DNA of 25,001 nt from Bacteroidales bacterium (GTDB taxonomy: Bacteria > Bacteroidota > Bacteroidia > Bacteroidales > Marinilabiliaceae): assembly GCA_900766825.1 (NCBI GenBank), contig CAAFWU010000090.1, positions 1-25,001 of the forward strand, in the 5' to 3' direction. Both the position numbers and the translations under genes were made by a program. How positions within the stretch are numbered: the first letter of the stretch is position 1; every line of letters begins with the position of its first letter. Positions 1-8,397 of this stretch are shown here, piece after piece. Under the pieces are notes generated by a model. The model was given only the letters and a program-made list of their open reading frames with translations. It was not told the DNA's origin and searched no databases.

Positions 1-20
1 ACACGACGCTCTTCCGATCT
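1..20 (+). other. Residual Illumina TruSeq adapter
   Basis: The first 20 bases, acacgacgctcttccgatct, are identical to the 3' end of the Illumina TruSeq universal adapter. They are not genomic. The nqrE reading frame becomes recognisable immediately afterwards (from base 21-22), so the junction is sharp. The left boundary of the window is therefore an untrimmed contig end. Confidence 0.97.
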
Positions 21-417
21 CTTGAGTTTCATCTTGTTCATTGCTGTGATTGCAGGTATAGTGCAGTTGGTTGAGATGTTCATAGAGAAATTCAGTCCAG
101 CACTGTACTCATCGTTGGGTATATTCTTGCCTTTGATAGCAGTGAACTGCGCAATTATGGGTGGTTCGTTGTTCATGCAGCAGCGAGTAGGCTTGGCCGA
201 AAGCGATCCAAAGTTCATTGGAGACATCGGCACAGCGTTTGTGTATGCATTGGGCAGTGGTATCGGTTGGTTGATAGCAATAGTAAGCTTTGCCGCCATC
301 CGCGAGAAGATGGCGTATAGCAATGTACCCGCTGCACTGAAGGGTCTTGGCATCGCATTCATCACTGTGGGTTTGATGGCCATGTCGTTCATGTGTTTCT
401 CAGGACTCAAAATCTAA
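21..417 (+). CDS. nqrE: NADH:quinone oxidoreductase (Na+-translocating) subunit E, 5'-truncated
   Basis: NqrE is an integral membrane subunit of the Na+-NQR complex and forms part of the ion path together with its homologue NqrD. About 131 residues are present. They begin in the middle of a transmembrane helix (LSFILFIAVIAGIVQ) and include the family signatures SSLGIFLPLIAVNCAIMGG and a C-terminal GLMAMSFMCFSG. Full-length NqrE is about 200 residues, so roughly 75 N-terminal residues are missing because the contig starts here. The TTG at position 22 is an internal leucine codon, not a start. The gene ends with TAA 19 bases before nqrF, which fits the usual nqrA-F operon order. Identification is secure; only the 5' end is lacking. 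Confidence 0.96.
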
Positions 418-436
418 CCCTAAAAAAGCAAAAGAA

Positions 437-1702
437 ATGGACTCCAATTTGATATTGGCAAGCATAGCAGTGTTCCTTGTGATCATAATGCTGCTTGTCA
501 TCATATTGTTGGTGGCGAAGCACTTCTTGACCCAGAGTGGCAATGTAGCGATAACCATCAACGGCAAAGAGAAGCTCGATGTTGAGGCAGGCGGCTCTTT
601 GTTGACCACATTGACGAGCAACGGCGTGTTCCTTCCTTCGGCGTGCGGTGGAAAGGGTTCTTGCGGTCAGTGCAAGTGCCAGGTCGTAGAGGGTGGCGGT
701 GAGATACTGCCCTCCGAGAAAGGTCACTTCACCCGCAAGCAGCAGCAAGACCATTGGCGTTTGGGCTGTCAGGTTAAGGTAAAGAACGATCTTAAGATCA
801 AAGTACCTGAGTCTGTAATGGGCGTCAAGGAGTACGAGTGCACCGTAATCTCAAATAAGAACGTAGCAACCTTCATAAAGGAGTTCAAGGTACAGCTTCC
901 CGAGGGAGCACACATGGACTTCTTGCCTGGTTCATACTCTCAGATTCGCATACCTAAGTTCGAATTGAGCTACAATGATTTCGACAAGGACTTGATTGGA
1001 AGCGAATATGTTGGCGCATGGGAGAAGTTCAAGATGTTCGACCTTAAGTGTAAGAACCCCGAGGACACTATCCGTGCTTACTCTATGGCCAACTACCCCG
1101 CAGAGGGCAACGTATTCATGTTGACCGTGCGTATTGCTACCCCACCCTTCAAGCCTGATCGCAGTGGCTTCATGGATGTGAACCCAGGTATAGCCTCATC
1201 TTACATCTTCTCACTGAAACCTGGTGACAAGGTTATGATGAGTGGTCCTTACGGTGACTTCCACCCACACTTCGATTCTAAGAAAGAGATGATTTGGGTA
1301 GGTGGCGGTGCAGGTATGGCACCATTGCGCGCTCAGATTATGCACATGACCAAGACCTTGCACACCACAGATCGTGAGATGCACTATTTCTATGGTGCCC
1401 GCGCCTTGAACGAGGTATTCTATCTTGAGGACTTCATGGCCATCGAGAAAGAGTTCCCCAACTTCCACTTCCACTTGGCACTTGACCGTCCCGATCCTAA
1501 GGCCGATGAAGCAGGCGTTAAGTACACCGCAGGCTTTGTACACAATGTGATGTACGAGACCTATCTGAAGGATCATGAGGCACCCGAGGATATCGAGTAC
1601 TACATGTGTGGTCCTGGCCCAATGTCGAAGGCCGTTGTGAACATGCTGGATGGTTTGGGTGTTGAGCCCGCAAGCATCATGTACGATAACTTTGGCGGTT
1701 AG
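437..1702 (+). CDS. nqrF: NADH:quinone oxidoreductase (Na+-translocating) subunit F
   Basis: NqrF is the NADH-oxidising entry subunit of Na+-NQR. It passes electrons from NADH through FAD to a 2Fe-2S centre. The 421-residue protein has one N-terminal transmembrane helix (about residues 4-27) and a plant-type 2Fe-2S domain with cysteines C70, C76, C79 and C111. A ferredoxin-reductase-like FAD domain follows, with RAYSMANYP as the flavin-binding motif. The NADH-binding domain contains GGGAGMAPLRAQI and YYMCGPGPMSKAV. It ends in YDNFGG, close to the usual C-terminus of the family. Length and motif order are normal and nothing is missing. It is the last gene of the operon, 19 bases after nqrE and followed by a terminator. 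Confidence 0.98.
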   Translation: MDSNLILASIAVFLVIIMLLVIILLVAKHFLTQSGNVAITINGKEKLDVEAGGSLLTTLTSNGVFLPSACGGKGSCGQCKCQVVEGGGEILPSEKGHFTRKQQQDHWRLGCQVKVKNDLKIKVPESVMGVKEYECTVISNKNVATFIKEFKVQLPEGAHMDFLPGSYSQIRIPKFELSYNDFDKDLIGSEYVGAWEKFKMFDLKCKNPEDTIRAYSMANYPAEGNVFMLTVRIATPPFKPDRSGFMDVNPGIASSYIFSLKPGDKVMMSGPYGDFHPHFDSKKEMIWVGGGAGMAPLRAQIMHMTKTLHTTDREMHYFYGARALNEVFYLEDFMAIEKEFPNFHFHLALDRPDPKADEAGVKYTAGFVHNVMYETYLKDHEAPEDIEYYMCGPGPMSKAVVNMLDGLGVEPASIMYDNFGG

Positions 1703-1770
1703 TTGACACATTGGTTCCCGAAAGGGGGCTATGGTTCTCAACTTACATAAGAGTCCGAAGTAGGACATAA

Positions 1771-1822
1771 AAAATGGAACGCCCCTACATTGCCGCGAGG
1801 TAATGTGGGGGTGCTCTTTTAT
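1771..1822 (+). terminator. Intrinsic terminator of the nqr operon
   Basis: An approximately 14-16 bp stem pairs gcccctacattgcc (from 1781) with ggtaatgtgggggtgc (ending 1814), with a few G-U pairs and a short cgcga-type loop. It is followed by tcttttat. An A-tract (aaaaaa) precedes the stem, so it could also act on the other strand. It lies about 75 bases after the nqrF stop. Confidence 0.85.
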
Positions 1823-1910
1823 GGGCAAATGGTTTTGATATGTTGGATAGAGAGGTGATAGATAACAGAATATGAGTTAATAAATAACAAAAGGGCGAGA
1901 AGAATGTCGG

Positions 1911-1918
1911 TATATTTG
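1911..1918 (+). promoter_or_regulatory. Candidate Bacteroidetes -7 box upstream of the GH9 gene
   Basis: TATATTTG matches the Bacteroidetes -7 consensus TAnnTTTG. I see no convincing TTTG at -33, so this is tentative. Transcription from here would start near 1925. That leaves a short leader before the ATG at 1956 and argues against the TTG at 1926 being the translation start. Confidence 0.35.
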
Positions 1919-1955
1919 GTTAAATTTGAAAACAAACCATAAAAACCGAAGACTC

Positions 1956-3734
1956 ATGACCGAAAGAGTGCGAAAGAAAGGTTACCAGAGAGTGACCAGA
2001 GCAAGTGTGGCAGCATGTATGGCAACATTGGCATTGACAACAGCATGTCGGCCAGCATCAAACCAGAGCGCCCAAATGGAGGCGGCAAATGGGGCAGAAG
2101 TGCCATATTTTGGGGTGCAAGTGGACCAAGTGGGCTACGTTCCAGAAGAGAGCAAAATGGCCTTTGTGAGTGAGGCTGCGGAGAAATTCACTGTGAAGAA
2201 TGGAGCTGGCGAGACTGTGTTGGAGGGTTGCGTTGGCACACCAATATATTGGGCTGAGGCAGGCGACAGCATACGTTTGATAGACTTCAGCAGTTTAAAG
2301 GCTGAGGGTGAGTACAGTATAGAGGTGGATGGAAGACTTAAATCGGCGCCATTTTGTATAAAGTCAGCACCATACAGAGAGACTTTGCGAAAGGTATGCC
2401 GTGCGTTCTATTACAACAGAGCCTCGATGGCAATAGATGAGGAGCATGGAGGGAGATGGGCGCGCGCAGCTGGTCACCCAGACACAAAGGTAAAGGTACA
2501 TGCGACAGCAGCATCGGCTAGTAGGCCAGAGGGGACAGAATTGTCGATGTCTGGCGGATGGTATGATGCGGGTGATTACAATAAATATATTGTAAATAGT
2601 TCGATAACAGTGTACACAATGCTGCTGGCCAGCCAGATGTACGGTCCGATGGATTTGGACTTGAATATACCCGACCATAGAGAAGGGGTTGCTGACTTGA
2701 CTACGGAGACACTGTATAACTTGCGATGGATGTTGACGATGCAGGATCCTGAAGATGGAGGTGTTTATCATAAGCTTACGACATTGAATTTTGAGGGGTT
2801 CATAATGCCCGCAGATTGTAAGGGGGAGCGATACGTGATACAGAAGAGTACAGGCGCGACACTGGATTTTGCGGCTACAATGGCTGCGGCATCGCGAATG
2901 TTGCCCAACCTGATGGTTGACGAGGGTCTGAAGTCGTTGGCTGACAGTTGCAAGGAGGCTGCTATAAAGGCCTACGCATGGGCAGTTGCTAATCCAGACA
3001 AGGCTTTTGACCATAACCCAGAGGGTGTGACAACAGGAGCTTACGAGGATGTGGACTTGGATGGCGAATGGTTTTGGGCGTCGACTGAGATGGCATTGAG
3101 CGTTGATTATGAGAGATATAGAGCAGAGGCTGCTAAATATGCAGGAGACTATGGTGTGCCAGAGTGGGGAAACACAGGGACACTGGCTTATATGTCGATG
3201 GTAGAGGCTGACATGAGCGTTACGATGTCGAACCCAGCTGATGTGCTGTGGAGAATAACAGATGAGTTGATGGCAATGGAGGCGGCTAACCCAGCGGCAG
3301 TGAGCCTAAAGAAATATGATTGGGGCTCGAACTCATTTGTGGCAAACGGAGCAATGGTGAAGTTGATGGCTATTGCGAGTGAGAGGGCAATGACGGAGCG
3401 AGCAGAGAAGGCTATGCAGTCGGTAAGAAATGATGTTCACTATTTGCTGGGAAGGAACGCTACGGGCTATTGTTTTGTGACGGGAGTTGGTAGTAAGAGT
3501 CCTATGCATATACACCATCGCCCGTCGGCGGCTGATGGTATAGAAGAGCCTGTGCCTGGTTTCTTGGTTGGCGGTCCTAACTTGGTTCAGCCTACTGACT
3601 GCGGAGGCGATGGTTCGGAACGAGGCATATACCCAGCCAAAGGTTACGAGGATGTGGAGTGCAGCTACTCGACTAATGAGATTGCAATAAATTGGAACGC
3701 ACCTATGGTGTTTACTTTGCTGGGTGTGAAGTAA
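1956..3734 (+). CDS. Glycoside hydrolase family 9 (endoglucanase-type), exported, probable lipoprotein
   Basis: This is an inverting GH9 enzyme, expected to cleave beta-1,4-glucans or related beta-glucans outside the cell or in the periplasm. The start chosen is ATG 1956 (592 residues). A TTG 30 bases upstream is in frame but a less likely start. The N-terminus has a basic stretch, then a hydrophobic stretch ending in LALTTAC (C31), a lipobox-like site. An Ig-like CelD_N domain (about residues 50-130, with VDQVGYVPEESK) precedes the (alpha/alpha)6 catalytic domain. Catalytic features are visible: GGWYDAGDYNKY with D204 and D207, the SPMHIHHRPS segment, and the general acid E575 in NEIAINWNAP near the C-terminus. 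No carbohydrate-binding module or sorting domain is seen, and no SusC/SusD pair or other CAZyme adjoins it. Substrate within GH9 (cellulose, mixed-linkage glucan, xyloglucan) cannot be decided from sequence alone. Confidence 0.93.
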   Translation: MTERVRKKGYQRVTRASVAACMATLALTTACRPASNQSAQMEAANGAEVPYFGVQVDQVGYVPEESKMAFVSEAAEKFTVKNGAGETVLEGCVGTPIYWAEAGDSIRLIDFSSLKAEGEYSIEVDGRLKSAPFCIKSAPYRETLRKVCRAFYYNRASMAIDEEHGGRWARAAGHPDTKVKVHATAASASRPEGTELSMSGGWYDAGDYNKYIVNSSITVYTMLLASQMYGPMDLDLNIPDHREGVADLTTETLYNLRWMLTMQDPEDGGVYHKLTTLNFEGFIMPADCKGERYVIQKSTGATLDFAATMAAASRMLPNLMVDEGLKSLADSCKEAAIKAYAWAVANPDKAFDHNPEGVTTGAYEDVDLDGEWFWASTEMALSVDYERYRAEAAKYAGDYGVPEWGNTGTLAYMSMVEADMSVTMSNPADVLWRITDELMAMEAANPAAVSLKKYDWGSNSFVANGAMVKLMAIASERAMTERAEKAMQSVRNDVHYLLGRNATGYCFVTGVGSKSPMHIHHRPSAADGIEEPVPGFLVGGPNLVQPTDCGGDGSERGIYPAKGYEDVECSYSTNEIAINWNAPMVFTLLGVK

Positions 3735-3756
3735 GGTAAGACCATAGAAATAAACT

Positions 3757-3808
3757 ATTCCCCTGCATTGAATGGAGGCTTGGCATTCGTTTGATGCAGG
3801 GGATTTTT
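3757..3808 (+). terminator. Intrinsic terminator after the GH9 gene
   Basis: The 9-bp stem cccctgcat (3760-3768) pairs with atgcagggg (3794-3802) and is followed by atttttgt. It begins 26 bases after the GH9 stop codon. Between this terminator and the convergent one at 3971-4012 I see no credible gene. A 62-codon reading frame at 3772-3960 overlaps the hairpin and resembles no family I know. Confidence 0.85.
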
Positions 3809-3970
3809 GTGTCATGTTTGTGAATAGGCTTGTTGCTGATTTATTGGGGACACTAAGTGTTGCTTGGATTGGGTTGAGACTTAGGGAGTCCCCTACCCTA
3901 CGCATTAAAGACCAAACAGATAAAATAGTATATGTAAGTATGCTATATAATGCTGAGTAGACAAAAATAA

Positions 3971-4012
3971 AACTCACAAGTGGCGTTCTGTTTGAGATGC
4001 CACTTGTGAGTT
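3971..4012 (-). terminator. Bidirectional terminator between GH9 and the permease remnant
   Basis: A perfect 14-bp inverted repeat pairs aactcacaagtggc (3971-3984) with gccacttgtgagtt (3999-4012) around a 14-base loop. On the minus strand it is followed by ttatttttgt and on the plus strand by ctatttgtttt. It can therefore end transcripts from either side. It sits 19 bases past the stop of the minus-strand permease remnant. Confidence 0.88.
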
Positions 4013-4031
4013 CTATTTGTTTTATCTTGCT

Positions 4032-5270
4032 CTATTCAGTTTTTATGCTTTCCACAGGATTCATTGTGGCAACACGCCAACTTTGGATGATGACAGTGAG
4101 GAGTACGACTATGCTGACAATGATGAATGCGAGAGGGAAAATCCACCAATGAATGGATGTGTGTACAGCAAAGTTTTGGAGCCATTGCTCGCTTAGGTAG
4201 AAACCTATGTGGGCGGCTACGACAAAGGAGATGATGAGCGGAAGAGTGTATCGCTGAGTAAAGAGAGAGAGGATCTCACTTACGCTACTGCCCATAACTT
4301 TGCGGATGGCAATCTCTTTGCTGCGGTACTCGGTCTCGAACAATGTGAGGCAGAAGACACCGACGAGGGTTATGAAGATGCAGATGAAAGCAAAGAGTTT
4401 GACTTGACCAATGAAGCGGAACTCATCAGCATATGTCTTCTCCAAACAATCGTTGAGGAAATAGAACGTGTATTGCTTGTCGGGACAGAGCCGATCGAGG
4501 ATATCAGCAGCTTCCTGCTTTGCCTTGATTTTGTCATAACCAGCTTTGGCTCGGATGAATATTTTTCTACAGTCATCGCTCCAGTGTTCCATGCCTGCGC
4601 CATAGATGACGAATGCCAGATCTTTCTCGCTGCTGTTGATTCGCATAGAGGTGAATTGGATGTCCTTACATACACCTACGACAGGATAGGCTATAGGCAT
4701 AAAGTTGGCATTTTCAGCAGCAGGAGCTAAGGGCTGCCCAATGTGGAAATCCTTATAGCGACGTGCGGTTGATTCGCTGATGATGTAGGCACCATTCTTA
4801 TCCGATTCGTTAAAGTCGCGACCTTCCACAATCTGAATTTGCAAAGTTCGGAGGAGGTCCTTGTTGACAGGGAACATAAAAAAGTCTCGGCGAAGACCAC
4901 CTTCGTAATTAGCCCCCCACTGCATGAAGAAATCGGCAAGACCAGGCTCAATCATACCATAGGCCACACTCTCGACCCATGGCAGTTGTTCGAGTTCCTT
5001 ATTCAATACGTCTTTCTTTTTCATACCCTCACTAGAGAGCAGAGTAAAGAGAATCTCGCTCTTGTTGAAACCATAATCGGAAGAGTAGATATGGCGAGTT
5101 TGGCACATCATGACGCAGATGTAGATCATTAGCACAAAACCGACCACCATCTGCACGCAAGCCAGCAACAGAGGCCCCCATGACCTTACGAGTATTGATG
5201 CCACGGAGTCGGCTTGGAGTCTGGGCCAAGATGAAGTTGCTATAGTTGAGCAAAGCAACGATGAGCACAA
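4032..5270 (-). pseudogene. FtsX/MacB-type ABC permease, 3' fragment
   Basis: This is the C-terminal half of a large ABC permease of the MacB_PCD/FtsX type, used in bacterial efflux and lipoprotein-handling pumps. Genuine homology begins at about position 5174 with the helix LLLACVQMVVGFVLMIYI. The roughly 32 codons upstream are an out-of-frame reading of the 5' fragment. A periplasmic core domain follows (SSDYGFNKSEILFTLL onward). Next is FETEYRSKEIAIRKVMGSS with its helix (VKLFAFICIFITLVGVFCL), then two further helices (TLPLIISFVVAAHIGFY and WIFPLAFIIVSIVVLLTVI). The ending MNPVESIKTE is typical of the family. No ATPase gene is adjacent. Together with the 5' fragment it makes only about 710 residues where the family usually has about 780-800. 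Confidence 0.85.
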
Positions 5271-6159
5271 AGATGGCTGCCCAAAAGATGATAGTCACAA
5301 GATTACGATTGCCTTTGTCGTAGTTGTAGACACCGCTGAAATAGGTCTCGTCCAGACTATTGAGGCGGAAGTCCATTCCAAATTCCTCCTGAAACTGTTT
5401 CCAATCGACAAAGCCGTAAGCATTCATGAGCATCTGTTGCATTTGGGACTCCACCTGCATCTTGTCATCTTGCGATTCAAGACGCACATACGTTATGTAG
5501 CTCCACTCCTGATAATTGCCAAGATTGGCATCCTTCAGACCAAGATAGATGCCATTGAAGAGGAGGCAGTTGGCAGGCATATCCTCAGCAATACCAATAA
5601 CTTCCAACTCTCCATCTCCTTCGGTTTGGTCCGAGGTGGCGTCATTGCCTATCGTCAGATGCTTGATTTGTGGGATACTGAACGTTTGACCAACGGCATT
5701 TTCAGAACCAAAGAGTTGCAGGGCTACACTTTTGGTCACAACGGCTTGCGTCTTTGTGGTGAAGTGGGATGTGCCGTAGAGCATCTTAACGCCAAAGAAG
5801 TCCAAACCAGGGTCGCCCATTTGCATGGACATGATGTTATCGAACTGGTGGCCATGGACAAAGAGCGGAAAAGACCAACGGACCATATTAACACTCACCA
5901 CGTCCTGAACGTGTGTCATGTCCTTTATGGCGACCTCAAAACCTCTATTCATATAGGTCGACCATTCTGCATTGTTGGTAAAGCCACCCATCTCGACACG
6001 ATATGTGCGTTCATGAGCCTTGACACTATGGTTATACGTTTGGTTAAACTCCACCTGAGTGGCAAAGAGATAGAAGGCAGCGAAAGCGATGCTCAACCCA
6101 AGCACGTTGAGGGCATACACCAGCTTGTGTGCTCTTATTTGGTATAACAAACTTCTCAT
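5032..6159 (-). pseudogene. FtsX/MacB-type ABC permease, 5' fragment with out-of-frame internal deletion
   Basis: This is the N-terminal half of the same permease. It has an N-terminal helix (residues 15-34, NVLGLSIAFAAFYLFATQ), a periplasmic core domain, a second helix (about residues 290-312, FWAAIFVLIVALLNYSNFI) and the motif RGINTRKVMGAS. At about 5170-5180 the reading frame breaks. The ~44 residues after GASVAGL are out-of-frame translation of the downstream half. The second half shows what should follow RKVMG: about 85 residues with two helices and a NPVES-type end. Here that block and the linker are absent, so this is a deletion of roughly 300 bases leaving a frame change, not a simple one-base error. 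An alternative is fusion of two adjacent permease genes, or a misassembly across repeats. The start is ATG 6157-6159, 21 bases from the end of the adaptor remnant; the ATPase gene usual in such operons is missing. Confidence 0.85.
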
Positions 6160-6180
6160 TTGTATATAGTTGTCCGATTT

Positions 6181-6897
6181 TTATACTTCCCTTCGAACCT
6201 CCAACTTGCCTTTGCGGTCGCGCACAAGCACGACATTGCGCTGCATGTTGGCGAGGTTGTCCTCCATTTGCTGCATCTGTATGTTGCGATACTTAGCATC
6301 GTTTTTTAATCGTTCGCCAATGAGCATCTGCTTCTTTTGAGAGAGTTCGTAATCCTCCTTGGCTTGCTAGTAGGCTTCTTTGAGTATTAGCTTTTCTTTG
6401 TAGAGCCGCTCGTTTTGCTCAAAGGCTCTCTGTTTGCGCTCAACGTCCATGTTTAGGGTTGCTTGTTCCATCTCGTTGTTGAGTTTATCTTGCTGCATGG
6501 TCACTTGGGTATTGCGCAAAAGGTTTTGTTTTTCAGCCAGTTCTGCTTCGGCATTGAGAATTTGCATATCGAGGTTGCTATTGGAGAGACGTACGATGAC
6601 GTCACCCCTCTTGACCGCTTGCCCTTCCTCTGCCACTTTTTCCATGACGATGCCACCTTCTTCGGGCGAGATGTGCACAACTTGGATGGGGACTACCGTA
6701 CCATTCATGCGGACGTAGTCTTTGAACTCACCCTTCGTTACATTGCTTATAGTCACCTCATTGGTCCGAATGCGCATGGTGCTTTTGTGGTTTCCGAAGA
6801 TGAGCCACAACAGCAGAGTGAGCAAGAGTACGCCTGCTAAGATGAAGCCGATGTGCTTTTTTTTGAGTCCTCGTTTCTTCTCTATTATTCTGTCCAT
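6181..6897 (-). pseudogene. HlyD/RND-type membrane fusion protein, interrupted by TAG and C-terminally truncated
   Basis: This was an inner-membrane-anchored periplasmic adaptor linking a pump to a TolC channel. The start is MDRIIEKKRGL (ATG 6895-6897), overlapping the TolC stop by 13 bases, with a helix at HIGFILAGVLLLTLLLWLIFG. The biotinyl-lipoyl-like half-motif follows (GTVVPIQVVHISPEEGGIVMEKVAEEGQAVKRGDVIVRLSNS, quoted here only as landmarks: VVPIQVVHISPEEGG and GDVIVRLSNSNL). Then comes an alpha-hairpin coiled coil. Codon 177 is TAG (6367-6369), between LILKEAY and QAKEDYELSQKKQ. Family alignment suggests it was Gln (CAG). Reading through, the coil continues to MQRNVVLVRDRKGK and stops at TAA 6181-6183, about 238 codons in total. 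The second lipoyl half and beta-barrel are gone (family usually 350-420 residues). Confidence 0.85.
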
Positions 6898-7781
6898 AGC
6901 GGCATTCCTTTGTAGTAGTTCAACATACGTGTCTTGTAGATGTAGGAGAGCTGGCATTGCAGCAACTGCGCTTTGCTTTCGAGAAGGCTGACGGTCTGTG
7001 TCTGAACATCGATGGGGGAAGCAAGCCCCTCTTCGTACTTGCGTATGGTTATGTGGGCAGCAATGCTATCGGATTGTACCTTGGCAATCATTTTCTCTGT
7101 TTCTTTACGGCTATTTTCTTGATCTGTAATGGCTTCCTGAATCAGACGTTGGAGTTGGCTGACTCGATATTCCAACTCTTCATTGGCTTTCTTGACGTTG
7201 TTTTGCTGACGGCGGATACTGGTCAATGAGCTAAGTCGGTTGAATAAAGGGATGGAGAGTGAGGCATAGAGATACTGCCCCGCATTGTTCCGAAACTGTT
7301 CGCTGAAGCTTGTTGAATGAGACAGGTTTAACTGCTTGTAATACGTGGTGGAGATGCCAGCCCCAAGGTAGATTGACGGAAAGAGAGCCCCCTTGCAGGA
7401 ACGGTAGGAGTATTTGGCTGATAGCAAAGAGAATTCTGCCGATTTAAAGTCGGGGTTGCAAAGTTTAGCTTGCTCAAAGATGCTCTGACCTTGGGAAGGC
7501 GCAACAATAAGGTATTCAGTGTCATAGTCTGTAAGTTTCAGCGGTTGATCGACAGGGTAATTCATGAGGCTCTTGAGCGAAAGAATGGCATTGTCGTATA
7601 GCCCTTGCTGGTGTGTGACCTCAAAATCGTCGGTGGCATAGGTTGCTTGCATTTGTGCCACATCCGCTTCTCCTTTTTGTCCCACTTCGGCCATAACCTG
7701 CGTTTGTCTAAGTAGCATTTGGGTTTCTGCTCTTTTCTGCGTTGCAATTTCTACGCATCCTTTGTAATAAAGCGCGAGCAC
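6885..7781 (-). pseudogene. TolC-like outer membrane efflux protein, N-terminally truncated
   Basis: This is the C-terminal two thirds (about 298 residues) of a TolC-family outer-membrane channel. Visible landmarks are the coiled-coil repeats (RAETQMLLRQTQVMAEVGQKGEADVAQMQ), the strand segment LFPSIYLGAGIST, the second-repeat strand YLYASLSIPLFNRLSS, and the closing helix with KYEEGLASPIDVQT and QLSYIYKTRMLNYYKG. Family members are usually 420-480 residues with a signal peptide; here the first ~150 residues and the signal peptide are absent. The frame opens at a GTG (7779-7781) that is only an internal codon. Homology ends at about 7760-7795, exactly where the oppositely oriented kinase fragment begins. 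The stop codon overlaps the adaptor's ATG, as in an intact operon. A protein from this fragment could not be exported. Confidence 0.88.
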
Positions 7782-8385
7782 CCCAATCCAGAGTATTAGC
7801 CAAGCTTATTTGGAACACCCAAAGGTTGCAGGAACTTCTTTGGAGAAAGGCATCAGAGCAATAAATGAGGCAGCAAGCAATCTCGTGACTTTTGTAGATA
7901 GTTACCGCAAACTTACCCAACTTCAGGAGCCTGTTGTAGGCGATATTAAGCTTAATGAGTTTGTAGACAGCATAAAACCTTTATATCCAGATATTGTTTT
8001 TAAGAGCGATATTGCATCAGATGTTGTTATCTGGACAGACGATAACCTCATGCGTCAGGTTCTGGTTAACATCATAAAGAATGCTATTGAGGCAGGTGCT
8101 ACGACCATTGAATGCACATGGAAAGAGAGTAGACTTAGAGTAAGCAATGATGGTGCTCAAATTCCAGCAGAGGTAAGGCGCGACATTTTCATTCCATTCT
8201 ATACAACAAAATCTGCAGGCACAGGGGTTGGACTTGCCTTGTCGCGTCAAATAATGACCATCCAAGGTGGGTCTCTCGAATTGGCGGAAAAGGCAGATTG
8301 TGGTTATCATGTGACTTTTGTTTTAGACTTTGGGGATAAGGGACCAGGATGCCACCGTAAACAGCTATCAACAAAGCACTTATAA
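7771..8385 (+). pseudogene. Sensor histidine kinase, C-terminal ATPase fragment
   Basis: This is the 3' part of a histidine kinase, probably of the NtrB-like type that pairs with sigma-54 response regulators in Bacteroidetes. The remaining portion starts near AYLEHPKVAGTSLEKGIRAI and shows the helix after the H-box (NLVTFVDSYRKLTQL). The N-box is LMRQVLVNIIKNAIEAG, and the F/G boxes are IFIPFYTTKSAGTGVGLALSRQI. The phospho-accepting histidine, HAMP/PAS and sensor segments are missing, so it cannot signal by itself. A possible TTG start at 7810 is simply an internal leucine. The plus frame is open back to 7771 but is foreign there. Base composition is visibly more A+T-rich than that of the genes to its right. 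It ends 85 bases before the convergent alpha-2-macroglobulin gene, with a shared terminator between. Confidence 0.85.
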
Positions 8386-8397
8386 ATCATCAATAAT

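Noticed and set aside
3772..3960. Possible 62-codon plus-strand gene after GH9
   Set aside because: It begins inside the GH9 terminator stem, has no upstream signals, and its translation resembles nothing I know.
6367..6369. TAG as a recoded glutamine codon
   Set aside because: nqrF itself ends in TAG at the normal family length and the surrounding locus is full of other lesions, so a nonsense mutation is the simpler reading.
7802..7807. HindIII site (aagctt) at the TolC/kinase junction as evidence of a cloning chimera
   Set aside because: A single 6-base site is expected often by chance, and the same hexamer occurs elsewhere (for example 17295-17300). It does not prove an artificial join, although the junction remains worth checking.
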